A stretch of 64,000 bases of DNA, taken from QHXW01 sp035297145 (lineage in GTDB: Bacteria > Acidobacteriota > Terriglobia > Bryobacterales > Bryobacteraceae). The notes below the pieces were generated by a model. It did not search any database and had not been told where the DNA came from. It worked only from the letters and a program-made list of their open reading frames with translations. This document shows positions 44,363-52,913 of this stretch, piece by piece. The position numbers and the translations under genes were made by a program. Position 1 is the stretch's first letter. Each line of letters opens with the position of its first letter. The stretch is taken from assembly GCA_035297145.1 (NCBI GenBank), contig DATGZN010000075.1, positions 1 to 64,000 on the forward strand, given 5' to 3'.

Positions 44363-45657
44363 GCACGATTCAACTGAAGACGCCGGTGCCTGGCCCGCGA
44401 TCCCGAGCGCTCTTGGCGAGGCGCGAGGCTGCGGTTCCGCGCGGCGTGTCGCAGGTGACTCCGGTCTTTGTGGAGCGCGCTGAAGGCGCGGTGATCGAGG
44501 ACGTCGACGGCAATCGCTTGCTCGATTTCGCGGGCGGCATCGGCTGCCTCAACGCGGGCCAGTGCGCGCCGGCGGTGGTCGAAGCCACGCGTGAGCAGAT
44601 CGGCAGGTTCTTGCATACCTGCTTCATGGTCACGCCCTATGAGGGCTATGTGCGGTTAGCGGAACGCCTGAACGCGCTCGCGCCCGGCAATTTTCCCAAG
44701 AAAACGCTGCTGCTGAATAGCGGCGCTGAAGCCGTCGAGAACGCCATCAAGATCGCGCGCGCGTATACGAAAAGGCCTGCCGTCATTTGCTTCGAAGATG
44801 GATTTCACGGCCGCACCTTGCTGACACTCGCGCTGACCAGCAAAACGCATCCTTATAAGACCGGCTTCGGGCCGTTTCCCGGTGACGTCTACCGGATCCC
44901 CTACGCATACTGTTACCGTTGCTCCTACGGCTTGCGGTACCCATCGTGCGAGGTCCACTGCGCTCACCATCTCGAAGACACCTTCAAGCGGGTGGTCGGG
45001 GCCGAGAGTGTCGCCGCCGTGATTGCGGAGCCTGTGCTGGGTGAAGGCGGCTTCGTCACTCCGCCGGCCGAATTCCTGCCTGTCATTCAACAGATCTGCC
45101 GCAAATACGGAATTGTTTTCATTGCCGATGAAGTTCAGAGTGGCTTCGCCCGTACCGGAAGAATGTTCGCCTCTGAGCATTTTGGTATCGAGCCGGATCT
45201 CATCACCACGGCAAAGAGTCTCGGAGGCGGATTTCCACTTGCTGCCGTCACGGGGCGCGCAGAGATTATGGACCACACGGGGCCGGGAGCGCTGGGCGGC
45301 ACTTTCGGCGGCAATCCCGTATCCTGTGCTGCCGCGTTAGCGGTTTTGGAGACGATCGAGCGCGAACATCTCTGCGAGCGCGCGACCAAACTCGGCAAAC
45401 GATTTCGCGAACGTGCCGCTAGTTTTCCGCTTGTCGGTGAAATTCGCGGCATCGGTGCGATGCAAGCTTTCGAGCTGGAGAGCGCAGAGGCAACCAAGCG
45501 TGTGAGCCAATACTGCTACGAACACGGCCTGATCACCATTTCAGCCGGCACTTACGGTAATGTGGTTCGTCTACTGATGCCGCTGGTGATTACGGATGGT
45601 CAGTTCGAGGAAGGGCTCGATGTGCTCGAGGCGGGTCTGAGGGAGGTGGCGGCTTGA
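44359..45657 (+). CDS. gabT: 4-aminobutyrate aminotransferase (GabT-like)
   Basis: The protein is 432 residues from a GTG start overlapping the dehydrogenase stop. PLP Lys in TTAKSLGGGFPLAA, Asp in VFIADEVQSGFARTGRMF. A Cys-rich insertion (YCYRCSYGLRYPSCEVHC) is typical of one GabT subgroup. It would convert GABA and 2-oxoglutarate to succinate semialdehyde and glutamate. The next gene starts with a TTG overlapping its stop (TTGA), indicating tight coupling. Confidence 0.9.
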   Translation: MSTIQLKTPVPGPRSRALLARREAAVPRGVSQVTPVFVERAEGAVIEDVDGNRLLDFAGGIGCLNAGQCAPAVVEATREQIGRFLHTCFMVTPYEGYVRLAERLNALAPGNFPKKTLLLNSGAEAVENAIKIARAYTKRPAVICFEDGFHGRTLLTLALTSKTHPYKTGFGPFPGDVYRIPYAYCYRCSYGLRYPSCEVHCAHHLEDTFKRVVGAESVAAVIAEPVLGEGGFVTPPAEFLPVIQQICRKYGIVFIADEVQSGFARTGRMFASEHFGIEPDLITTAKSLGGGFPLAAVTGRAEIMDHTGPGALGGTFGGNPVSCAAALAVLETIEREHLCERATKLGKRFRERAASFPLVGEIRGIGAMQAFELESAEATKRVSQYCYEHGLITISAGTYGNVVRLLMPLVITDGQFEEGLDVLEAGLREVAA

Positions 45658-46700
45658 AGCGCTGGCTGGTTGTGTTTCTCGCGCTGACCGGGTGTCACCG
45701 GCAGCAAGCGCCAACTTTGGGTCTGCTGGTTTGGGAAGGCTACGCCGACTCTGCGTTCGTCCGGGGATTCGAAGAAAAATGCCACTGCAAGGTCAGCGCG
45801 TCGTACATGGGTTCGAGCGACGAGCTGGTGGCCAAACTGCGCGGCGGTAGCGCCAGCAATTACGACGTCATCTCTCCCTCTAGCGACGTCGCGACGATGA
45901 TCGCCACCACTGGCCTGGCTGCGCCGCTCGATCTGGCCAAAATTCCGAGCTACCCGCAACTGCTTCCATTCCTGACCTCGCTTCCCCTGGTGAAAGCGGA
46001 GGGCAAAGTCTACGGAGTGCCATTTCAGTGGGGACCCAACCCGCTGCTGTACGATACCACCGCGTTTCCCACGCCGCCGGAGAGCTGGAACGCGCTGTGG
46101 GATCCAAAGCTCAAAAGCAAGATTTCGGTTTGGGACGATCTCTCGACAGTTTACATGGCGGCGCAAGTTCTGGGTTTCGACAAACCGTCGGCGCACCATC
46201 TCTACGATTTGACTGACGTGGAGCTTGCGAAGGTGAAGGAGAAGCTGATCGCGCTCAAGCCGAATATCCGGAAAATCTGGTCCACCGGCGGTGAGCTGAC
46301 GAACCTGTTCCAGAATCACGAGGTCGTGGCGGCGATGGGTTGGCCGCTTATGACGAATCAGCTTCGCAAGAGCGGATTTCCGATCGGCGAGACGATTCCG
46401 AAGGAAAACACGACGGGCTGGATCGACCATCTCATGATCACGGCGGCGAGCGACCACAAAGACCTCGCGGCGGAGTTCATCGAGTACGTCGTTGAGGCGA
46501 AGACCCAGAAAACGGTTACCGATGTTACCGGCTATCTTCCAGCCAATCCGCAAGCAGCCCAGTTCATGACGGACCAGGAGAAGCAGAATCTGCACCTGGA
46601 CGATTTGGACAACTATCAGAAGCGGATTTACTTCTGGGAGAACGTGCCGCGGCGGGCGAAATACAACGAGATCTGGAACGAGGTGAAGGCGGCGCAGTAA
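45654..46700 (+). CDS. potD: Polyamine-type ABC transporter substrate-binding lipoprotein
   Basis: The protein is 348 residues from a TTG start overlapping gabT. The lipobox is LALTGC at residues 9-14. Family features: GLLVWEGYADSAFVRGFEEK, NYDVISPSSDVA, VPFQWGPNPLLYDTT and VPRRAKYNEIWNEVK. It binds putrescine, spermidine or a similar amine in the periplasm for the PotABC components encoded next. Confidence 0.9.
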   Translation: MKRWLVVFLALTGCHRQQAPTLGLLVWEGYADSAFVRGFEEKCHCKVSASYMGSSDELVAKLRGGSASNYDVISPSSDVATMIATTGLAAPLDLAKIPSYPQLLPFLTSLPLVKAEGKVYGVPFQWGPNPLLYDTTAFPTPPESWNALWDPKLKSKISVWDDLSTVYMAAQVLGFDKPSAHHLYDLTDVELAKVKEKLIALKPNIRKIWSTGGELTNLFQNHEVVAAMGWPLMTNQLRKSGFPIGETIPKENTTGWIDHLMITAASDHKDLAAEFIEYVVEAKTQKTVTDVTGYLPANPQAAQFMTDQEKQNLHLDDLDNYQKRIYFWENVPRRAKYNEIWNEVKAAQ

Positions 46701-46711
46701 GCCGCCCCGCC

Positions 46712-47767
46712 ATGCCGGACGCCCTCCTGACCATCCGCTCGGTCGAGAAGAGCTTCGGCGCGATGCGCGTGCTGCGCGGCGTTACGCTGGAGGTGGCGGC
46801 GGGCGAATTTCTCACCATTCTTGGTGAGAGCGGATCGGGCAAAACAACATTGCTGCGCATGATTGCCGGCTTCGAGCAGCCGGATGCGGGCGAGATTGCG
46901 ATTGACGGTGAGCGCATCGATCCGCTGCCGCCGAACCGCCGTCCGGTGAACACGGTATTCCAGCACTATGCACTGTTTCCACATCTATCAGTCTTTGAGA
47001 ATGTCGCCTATGGGCTGCGCGTCAAGAAGGTTCCGAAGACGGAGGTCGATCAGCGGGTGGAGGAAGCGTTGGCGCTGGTGCAGATGAGCAAGTTTGCGCG
47101 CCAGTCGCCTGCGAAGATCAGCGGCGGACAGCAGCAGCGCGTGGCGCTGGCTCGCGCTCTGGTGAACCGGCCGAAGCTGCTGCTGCTGGATGAGCCGCTT
47201 TCGGCGCTTGATGCCGCGCTGCGCCGCCAGATGCAGACCGAGTTGAAGTCGCTCCAGCGCCAGGTTGGCATTACTTTCATTTTTGTCACGCACGACCAGG
47301 ATGAAGCCATGGTGATGTCGGACCGGATCGCGCTGTTGCGGTCGGGTGTGCTGGAACAGATCGCGGCGCCGCGCGAGATCTACCGCAGCCCGCGAACCAC
47401 TTACACAGCGCAGTTCATCGGGCAGACTAACCTGTTGCGAGGAACGGTTGCAAAGGGCGCGGTCAGTTGCGGTTGCTTCCGATGGGTGAGCCAGGAAGCG
47501 GACGGACCGGTCATCTTCTCTCTGCGGCCGGAGGACATTCACGTCGCGGACCAGACGAAAATGGCGGCGCCGGGCAGCGTGCGTTTTCACGGGCGGATCG
47601 AACGCACGATGTTTCACGGCTCATCGGAACTGCTGGAAGCCGTGGACGCGGACGGGCGAATGTTGCTGGTGGAGTGTGCGGGATCGCGCGATTTGCGGGG
47701 AGAGGTGCTGTTCGAATTTGCGATTGCGGATGCGGTGCGGGTAGCGGAGACAACGAGTGAGGGTTAG
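46712..47767 (+). CDS. potA: Polyamine-type ABC transporter ATPase
   Basis: The protein is 351 residues. Walker A GESGSGKTT, signature ISGGQQQRVALARALVN, Walker B LLLLDEPLSALD, switch His THDQDE. A C-terminal TOBE regulatory domain follows (FIGQTNLLRG, VIFSLRPEDIHV). It is 11 bp downstream of potD and separated from potB by REP-like copy B. Confidence 0.95.
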   Translation: MPDALLTIRSVEKSFGAMRVLRGVTLEVAAGEFLTILGESGSGKTTLLRMIAGFEQPDAGEIAIDGERIDPLPPNRRPVNTVFQHYALFPHLSVFENVAYGLRVKKVPKTEVDQRVEEALALVQMSKFARQSPAKISGGQQQRVALARALVNRPKLLLLDEPLSALDAALRRQMQTELKSLQRQVGITFIFVTHDQDEAMVMSDRIALLRSGVLEQIAAPREIYRSPRTTYTAQFIGQTNLLRGTVAKGAVSCGCFRWVSQEADGPVIFSLRPEDIHVADQTKMAAPGSVRFHGRIERTMFHGSSELLEAVDADGRMLLVECAGSRDLRGEVLFEFAIADAVRVAETTSEG

Positions 47768-47771
47768 GGGG

Positions 47772-47862
47772 CAATTCGGGGACAGGCAACGAAATTCCGA
47801 ATTGGGCGGCACGCATTTCTCAGGGCCGAACTCGCGGAATTTCGAAGCCAGTCCCCGAATTG
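47772..47862. repeat. REP-like inverted repeat, copy B (91 bp), inside the pot operon
   Basis: The arms are the same as in copy A: CAATTCGGGGACAGGCAACG at the left and the complement at 47837-47862. It fills almost the whole gap between potA and potB, so the transcript would carry a long hairpin there. Confidence 0.8.
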
Positions 47863-47875
47863 CGACTTCCTGAGT

Positions 47876-48718
47876 ATGTACGGAAGGGCTTACAAGACGG
47901 CCGTTGCGCTGCCCCCGGTAGCTTGGGTGGCGGCGTTTCTGCTCATCCCGTATGCGTTTTTGTTTTGCTACAGCTTCTGGTCCGTTTCCGGCCAGAACGT
48001 GGTGCACGAGTGGACGCTCGTTAATTATCGCGAACTGCTGCACAGTTCGATGTATGGGAGCGTGATGGCACGCTCGGCGCGCATCGCGGCAACCGTGACT
48101 CTGCTCTCAATGCTACTGGGCTTTCCGCTGGCTTATTACATTTCGTTCCACTGCTCGCGAAGGAAGGAACTGTATCAGTTGGTGATCATTCCGCTGTGGG
48201 TGAGTTACCTGGTGCGCGCTTATGCGTGGAAGACCATACTGGGTAGCGACGGCGTGCTGAACTCGCTGTTGCAGTTCGTGCATCTCAGCCACGAGCCGCT
48301 GGGTTTTCTGCTTTACAGCCCGCTGGCGGTGCTGATCACGCTGACCCACATCTACGTGGCGTTTGCATTCCTGCCGATTTACGCGTCGCTGGAGCACATC
48401 CCGCGGAATCTTCTGGAAGCGGCGCGAGACCTGGGAGCGAGTGGACCGCGGATGTTCTGGACCGTCATCTTTCCGCTTTCGTTGCCGGGCGTGATTGCAG
48501 GGGCTACATTCGCATTCGTTCTGAGCCTGGGCGATTTCCTTTCGCCGCTGTTGGTGGGAGGACCGAGCGGAATCATGATCTCTAACATCGTAGTCAGCTT
48601 GTTCGGCGCGGCATTCAACTGGCCGCTTGGCGCGGCGGTTTCGCTGTGCCTGCTTCTTGTGGTGCTAGCGATCCTGTGGGTCACCGAGCGCCTGCAGCAT
48701 AGGCTGACGTTCCATTAA
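47876..48718 (+). CDS. potB: Polyamine-type ABC transporter permease
   Basis: The protein has 280 residues and six membrane helices. The EAA motif, which contacts the ATPase, is LLEAARDLGASGPRMFWTVI followed by PLSLPGVI. VSYLVRAYAWKTILG is also typical of PotB. It is 4 bp before potC. Confidence 0.92.
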   Translation: MYGRAYKTAVALPPVAWVAAFLLIPYAFLFCYSFWSVSGQNVVHEWTLVNYRELLHSSMYGSVMARSARIAATVTLLSMLLGFPLAYYISFHCSRRKELYQLVIIPLWVSYLVRAYAWKTILGSDGVLNSLLQFVHLSHEPLGFLLYSPLAVLITLTHIYVAFAFLPIYASLEHIPRNLLEAARDLGASGPRMFWTVIFPLSLPGVIAGATFAFVLSLGDFLSPLLVGGPSGIMISNIVVSLFGAAFNWPLGAAVSLCLLLVVLAILWVTERLQHRLTFH

Positions 48719-48722
48719 CCAT

Positions 48723-49514
48723 ATGAAACCGCGCGCGTGGGGACTTACGATTTTCTCAGCCTTGGTGTTCGCATTTCTGTATCTGCCGGTTTTGACCCTG
48801 ATCGTCTATTCGTTCAATGGCCCGGGCGTGGGGGGATTTCCTCCGCGTGATCTGACGCTGCGCTGGTACGGCATGCTGCTCGAAGACGATGCGCTTTGGA
48901 ATTCTGTTCTCAACAGCCTGACGGTGGCGGCGGCGGCGACGGCGATTGCGCTGGTGTTCGGATTGTGTGCGGCGCTGGCGCTCGATCGCGTACCGTTTCC
49001 GGGCAAGTACGTGTTCCGCAGACTGGTGCTGCTGCCGCTGATTCTGCCGGGCATCATCACGGGGCTTTCGCTGCTGATGCTGTTCGTGGTGGTGGGAATG
49101 AAGCTGAGTTTGCTGACCATCACGCTCGGGCACGGGACTGCTTTGATTTCCGTGGCGGCCACGGAGATTCTGGCGGGCCTGCAGAAATTCCCGCGATCGC
49201 TCGAAGAAGCATCCCTCGACTTGGGGGCGAGCCAATGGCAAACGTTCTGGCGAGTCACGATGCCGAGCCTGCGGCTGCCAATTGTGAGCTCAGCGCTGCT
49301 GATTTTCACGCTCTCGATGGACGAAATTGCGGTGAGTTTTTTCCTGCTTGGCCGGGAGAACACGCTGCCGCTGGAGATCTGGTCGCGGCTGCGGCGCGGC
49401 ATCACGCCGGAGATCAACGCAATCTCGACGATTATCTTCGCGTTTTCACTGGTGACGATCGGGGCGTGGTATCGATTGCGGCGCACGGACGAGGTCGTGT
49501 TGCCTGAGGGTTAA
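48723..49514 (+). CDS. potC: Polyamine-type ABC transporter permease
   Basis: The protein has 263 residues and six membrane helices. The EAA loop is SLEEASLDLGASQWQTFWRV. YSFNGPGVGGFPPRDLTLRW near the N-terminus is typical of PotC. It is the last gene of the cluster and completes a full importer with potD, potA and potB. Confidence 0.92.
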   Translation: MKPRAWGLTIFSALVFAFLYLPVLTLIVYSFNGPGVGGFPPRDLTLRWYGMLLEDDALWNSVLNSLTVAAAATAIALVFGLCAALALDRVPFPGKYVFRRLVLLPLILPGIITGLSLLMLFVVVGMKLSLLTITLGHGTALISVAATEILAGLQKFPRSLEEASLDLGASQWQTFWRVTMPSLRLPIVSSALLIFTLSMDEIAVSFFLLGRENTLPLEIWSRLRRGITPEINAISTIIFAFSLVTIGAWYRLRRTDEVVLPEG

Positions 49515-49603
49515 AGGTAGGCACCAGGCTTCAAAAACGGACCAAGAATTGCAGACCCTTGACTCCGATATTGCGTGAATCCATACTGCCAGCTGGAGAC
49601 AAT

Positions 49604-50659
49604 ATGCGATTCATCACACTCGCCCTCTTAACTTGCGCCGCCGCGATTCCTGAATATGCTCAGACCATCAATGTGTCCGGGAACTGGCAGTTTTCGGCGA
49701 AGTCGACCAATCACGCTTTGCAGTACTCCGCTACAGGTCCGGTAACACAGTCTGGAAACAACATCGCCGGTTACTTAACCATTAGTGGAAATCCATGCCG
49801 GGCATCAGCCACGTTCTCCGGAACGCTATCGGGTAATACGGTAACCATGACCGAGGATGTCAGCGCCCAGTCGGTCGTATTTACAGGCACCGTGTCCGCC
49901 GACGGAAGCTCCGTTACCGGCAGCTACTCGGCGCCGACCGGCGGGTGCACGAGAGGCGACACCGGGACGTGGTCGGGTACGCGCCTGTCCGCCGCAATGG
50001 CCGGGGCGGGTTCGATGGCTCATGTGGCTTCCGGCAACGGGTGGGAAACCACGTTTACGCTCGTGAACATGGGGACGTCTTCCGCCGATGCGCAACTGAA
50101 CTTCTTCGATGACAACGGTGGTGCGCTCGAACTGCCGCTGGTTGTGATGGAGGGTGGCACGAATATGAACGCTTCCGAGATTCGTGTCAACGGAGTGCCT
50201 GCGGGCGGCGTGCGCGTGATACAGACCCAAAACGGTGCAGGCGTGGGCTCGGCACAACTGACCGCCGACGGAAACTTTGGCGGCTTCGCCATCTTCCGCT
50301 ACAACCAAACCGGACAAGAGGCGGTAGTACCGCTGGAGACGCGCAGCGACAGCGCTTACGTGCTCGCTTTTGATAACACACCCGGCATCGCGACCGGACT
50401 GGCGCTGGCGAATGTCACGAGCCAGGCCGTCAACGTGTCGGTGGTTCTGAAGGACGAAACGGGATCGCTCGTGAGAAGCGACACGATCACGTTGGCGGCG
50501 AACGGCCACACATCGTTCATGCTGGCGCAAAACTATGGTGCAACCGTGGGCATACGGGGGACGGTGGAGCTGCAGACGCCCTCGGGAGGCCAGATTAGCG
50601 TCGTGGGGCTCCGCAGCAACGGCAATGCGCTCACCACCCTGCCGGTTCTGGCGAAGTGA
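49604..50659 (+). CDS. Secreted beta-rich hypothetical protein
   Basis: The protein is 351 residues from ATG 49604, with GGAGA just upstream and a signal peptide (LALLTCAAAIPEYAQ). Residues ~20-125 form a lipocalin-like strand-rich part (NVSGNWQFSAKS, FSGTLSGNTVTM). Residues ~130-350 are strand repeats with GNGWETTFTLVNMGTSSADA and LANVTSQAVNVSVVLKDE, a pattern found in acidobacterial surface proteins. No catalytic site seen. Confidence 0.78.
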   Translation: MRFITLALLTCAAAIPEYAQTINVSGNWQFSAKSTNHALQYSATGPVTQSGNNIAGYLTISGNPCRASATFSGTLSGNTVTMTEDVSAQSVVFTGTVSADGSSVTGSYSAPTGGCTRGDTGTWSGTRLSAAMAGAGSMAHVASGNGWETTFTLVNMGTSSADAQLNFFDDNGGALELPLVVMEGGTNMNASEIRVNGVPAGGVRVIQTQNGAGVGSAQLTADGNFGGFAIFRYNQTGQEAVVPLETRSDSAYVLAFDNTPGIATGLALANVTSQAVNVSVVLKDETGSLVRSDTITLAANGHTSFMLAQNYGATVGIRGTVELQTPSGGQISVVGLRSNGNALTTLPVLAK

Positions 50660-50676
50660 CACGGGGCCGACGCCTT

Positions 50677-50838
50677 CTATTGCTTGTAGACTTCCTTCCT
50701 TCCATCCACCTGATGGGATTGCAACGCCCACTCGTATACCACGACCGAATTGAACGGATCAGTCAAAACAACCGCGGGCATGATCGAGAGAGCCAGCGTC
50801 AGCGTCAGGATCTTTGCAGGCGATGGAAGGAATTCCAT
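50677..50838 (-). CDS. Possible small exported protein, 53 residues
   Basis: ATG at 50838 has GCGAGG about 6 bp upstream. The N-terminus MEFLPSPAKILTLTLALSIM, then PAVVLTDPF, looks like a signal or anchor segment. The rest is polar and ends EVYKQ before TAG. It converges with the gene at 49604. Nothing else coding is visible in 50660-51080. Confidence 0.45.
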   Translation of the reverse strand: MEFLPSPAKILTLTLALSIMPAVVLTDPFNSVVVYEWALQSHQVDGRKEVYKQ

Positions 50839-51080
50839 GTAAACCTCGCGTTAGATAGGCCAAAAATCGCCGCTTTGTAATGCAGGTGACTGACTATGCA
50901 CTCGATCGCCCCGGTTGGCGCATGTCTTTAGTGTGTTTCGATACAGAGGATCTGGCTTGGTCTCAGAGATCCAGGATAGCGTGTCGTGCTAATCCGGGCG
51001 GCGACCCCACGGCGGCCGCCATCGATCTTGACGGTGCGACGATGGCGGTGATCATTTCGCTTGATGTTAGGTGCCAGGTG

Positions 51081-51689
51081 TCAGCTATTGGAAGCCTTGA
51101 TACCGGCCTGGGACAGCGTGTTCAAGATGATGCTCATCGGATTCAGGGCGTTGCTCTGAGTCGTGTTGGGCTGCGTGCCTGAGAGGAGCTGACTCAGAAG
51201 GCTATCGCCGGTGCTGCTCGTCGAGGTGCTGGTTGAGGTGCTGTCAGTGCTTGAATCGCTCGTGGAGCTAGCGGACCCGCCATGAAAGTGATGATGGTGG
51301 TGATGGCCGCCGGCGGCCTTAGCCAGATCGCTGACGTTGGGGAGCTGGCCGCTTTGCGAGGCGTTCGTGAAATCCTGAGAAAGCTGGTTGAGTTGGTTCG
51401 CCGTGGTCGTATTGCCTTGTGACTGGGCAGTCTGCGCGGCGCTTTGCAGATTACTGGCAATTTGCTCGGTGACCTGCTGATACTTAGACGGATCGGACTG
51501 TTGCAGTTGCTGGAGCGTGCTCATCAACTGCGCGAAAGGCGACAGGTTGCTGTTATCGCTTTGTAGCGTCACAGACGGTGCACTGATGCCACTTGTATTG
51601 CTGCTGTTCTGCGTCACCCCGGCGTTCTGGAGGGTGCTGCTCAAAATCGACTGCAAGTAGCCGCTGGTAAGGTTGTTAATAGAACTCAT
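51081..51689 (-). CDS. Low-complexity Ser/Thr/Gln-rich protein with natural His run
   Basis: The protein is 202 residues. The N-terminal half is helical and Gln/Asn-rich (GYLQSILSSTLQNAGVTQNS, FAQLMSTLQQLQQSDPSKYQ). QSGQLPNVSDLAKAAGG leads into HHHHHHFHGG, followed by a Ser/Thr repeat (SDSSTDSTSTSTSTSSTGDS). No signal peptide. Similar acidobacterial proteins with a His-rich linker are familiar, but no function is known. The His run could bind Ni, Zn or Cu. Confidence 0.75.
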   Translation of the reverse strand: MSSINNLTSGYLQSILSSTLQNAGVTQNSSNTSGISAPSVTLQSDNSNLSPFAQLMSTLQQLQQSDPSKYQQVTEQIASNLQSAAQTAQSQGNTTTANQLNQLSQDFTNASQSGQLPNVSDLAKAAGGHHHHHHFHGGSASSTSDSSTDSTSTSTSTSSTGDSLLSQLLSGTQPNTTQSNALNPMSIILNTLSQAGIKASNS

Positions 51690-51844
51690 GCCCTCTTATC
51701 GGCATTCGGATGGCCACTTTGAATGGCATGCAAACCATTGAGAACGCGGGATCGAGAGACGAAGCGCGGGCGGCAAGTTTCGAGCATGGGCGACGAACGA
51801 TTGGCGCGGGGGTGCAAGGTGTTAGGTTCTAAGCGCCGGACCCT

Positions 51845-52822
51845 TCATCCGTTTTTCTCGAGCAGAGCTCGCGCCACGGGGCGAAGTTGTTCGAATTGCG
51901 CGGCGGGGAGAGACGAGACGAACGGGGAAATTGGGCCGGTTTCGGCTAATCCGGATGCCTCGACGCCGGCGTGCAGGACGGGCGCGGCGCCCCACGCGTC
52001 GCGTAGATCTTCGAACGGCAGGAATGCCCGGCGGATTTCTTCGGCGGCAGCGTAGTCCCGGCGTGCGCAGGCTTCGAACAGTTCGCGACTGAGGCGTGGA
52101 GCGAGCACGCCGGAGCCGGTGGTGAAACCTGCCAACTTGAAATCGCGCAGATGAACCACGGCGGGACGCTCGCCGATGCCACTGATGACGCGGGCGGCGG
52201 GCACGCGGCGCAACAGGCTCGAAAGATACGCATCGTCATGCGGATCCTTACGGACTACTGCGTACTTGATGGATTCGCAGACCTTGGCGTCTACCAGGCG
52301 GGCGACGGCGTCGAGACCGGCTTCGCGATCGGGGCCGAAATCGGCTTCGTGTTTGATGTAAACCGAGAGGGGAACGCCGCAAGCTTCGGCGATTTCGCGC
52401 AGACCAGTTTCAAGCCCCGTGGCATCGCGAGGGTCGGCGCATGGCAGCACTAGGACAGAGGGGAAACGGTGCTTGCGGATGAGTGGCGCCTGGTCCATGG
52501 CGCGGCCATAGGATGGTCCAACGCCAGGAATGATGGACATCTCACGCGTGAAACCGCTTGCCCAGTCGACGAGCTCTGCGTACTCAGCCATGGTGATGTG
52601 GTAGAGGAACGCATTGCCACCGTAAACCACGTTGCGGACTCCGTGCTTTTGCAGATGGCGGAGGATCTTCTCGTTCTGGACGAAATCGAGCGAGCGGCGG
52701 GAATCGCGCTTCCGCGCGAGAGGCGGCACGGGGTAGACGGCCGGCGGATCACCAGAACCGGCGGAAGCGGCCATGCCGATACTGCCGATCGCGGCTTGTT
52801 GGAGAAATTCTTTACGGGTCAT
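51845..52822 (-). CDS. Dihydrodipicolinate synthase-family aldolase, with N-terminal export-like segment
   Basis: The protein is 325 residues from ATG 52822. A Tat-like lead without a twin Arg (TRKEFLQQAAIGSIGMAASA) precedes a DapA-type TIM barrel. Motifs: VVYGGNAFLYHITMAEYAEL, MSIIPGVGPSYGRAMDQA and PLSVYIKHEADFG. The Schiff-base Lys is probably in CESIKYAVVRKDP. Substrate unknown; the family cleaves or forms 2-oxo acid aldols. The longer frame to 52891 lacks support. Confidence 0.83.
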   Translation of the reverse strand: MTRKEFLQQAAIGSIGMAASAGSGDPPAVYPVPPLARKRDSRRSLDFVQNEKILRHLQKHGVRNVVYGGNAFLYHITMAEYAELVDWASGFTREMSIIPGVGPSYGRAMDQAPLIRKHRFPSVLVLPCADPRDATGLETGLREIAEACGVPLSVYIKHEADFGPDREAGLDAVARLVDAKVCESIKYAVVRKDPHDDAYLSSLLRRVPAARVISGIGERPAVVHLRDFKLAGFTTGSGVLAPRLSRELFEACARRDYAAAEEIRRAFLPFEDLRDAWGAAPVLHAGVEASGLAETGPISPFVSSLPAAQFEQLRPVARALLEKNG

Positions 52823-52839
52823 AAGCACGCGGTGTAGCG

Positions 52840-52855
52840 TCGAGGCATGCCTCGA
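52840..52855. promoter_or_regulatory. Perfect 16-bp palindrome between divergent genes
   Basis: TCGAGGCATGCCTCGA lies 18 bp upstream of the aldolase start (52822) and 58 bp upstream of the oxygenase start (52914). It may be an operator shared by both genes or a small cruciform. It follows GTGTAGCG, as does the inner palindrome of the MITE-like element, so it may instead be a repeat relic. Confidence 0.4.
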
Positions 52856-52913
52856 TGAATTTACATCGTCCAGTCTACGTCCATCCGGCAAACGTTACAA
52901 TGACGGGTTAACC

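Noticed and set aside
49826..50731. A 301-codon open frame on the minus strand
   Set aside because: Antisense to the secreted beta-rich protein at 49604, which has a signal peptide and ribosome binding site.
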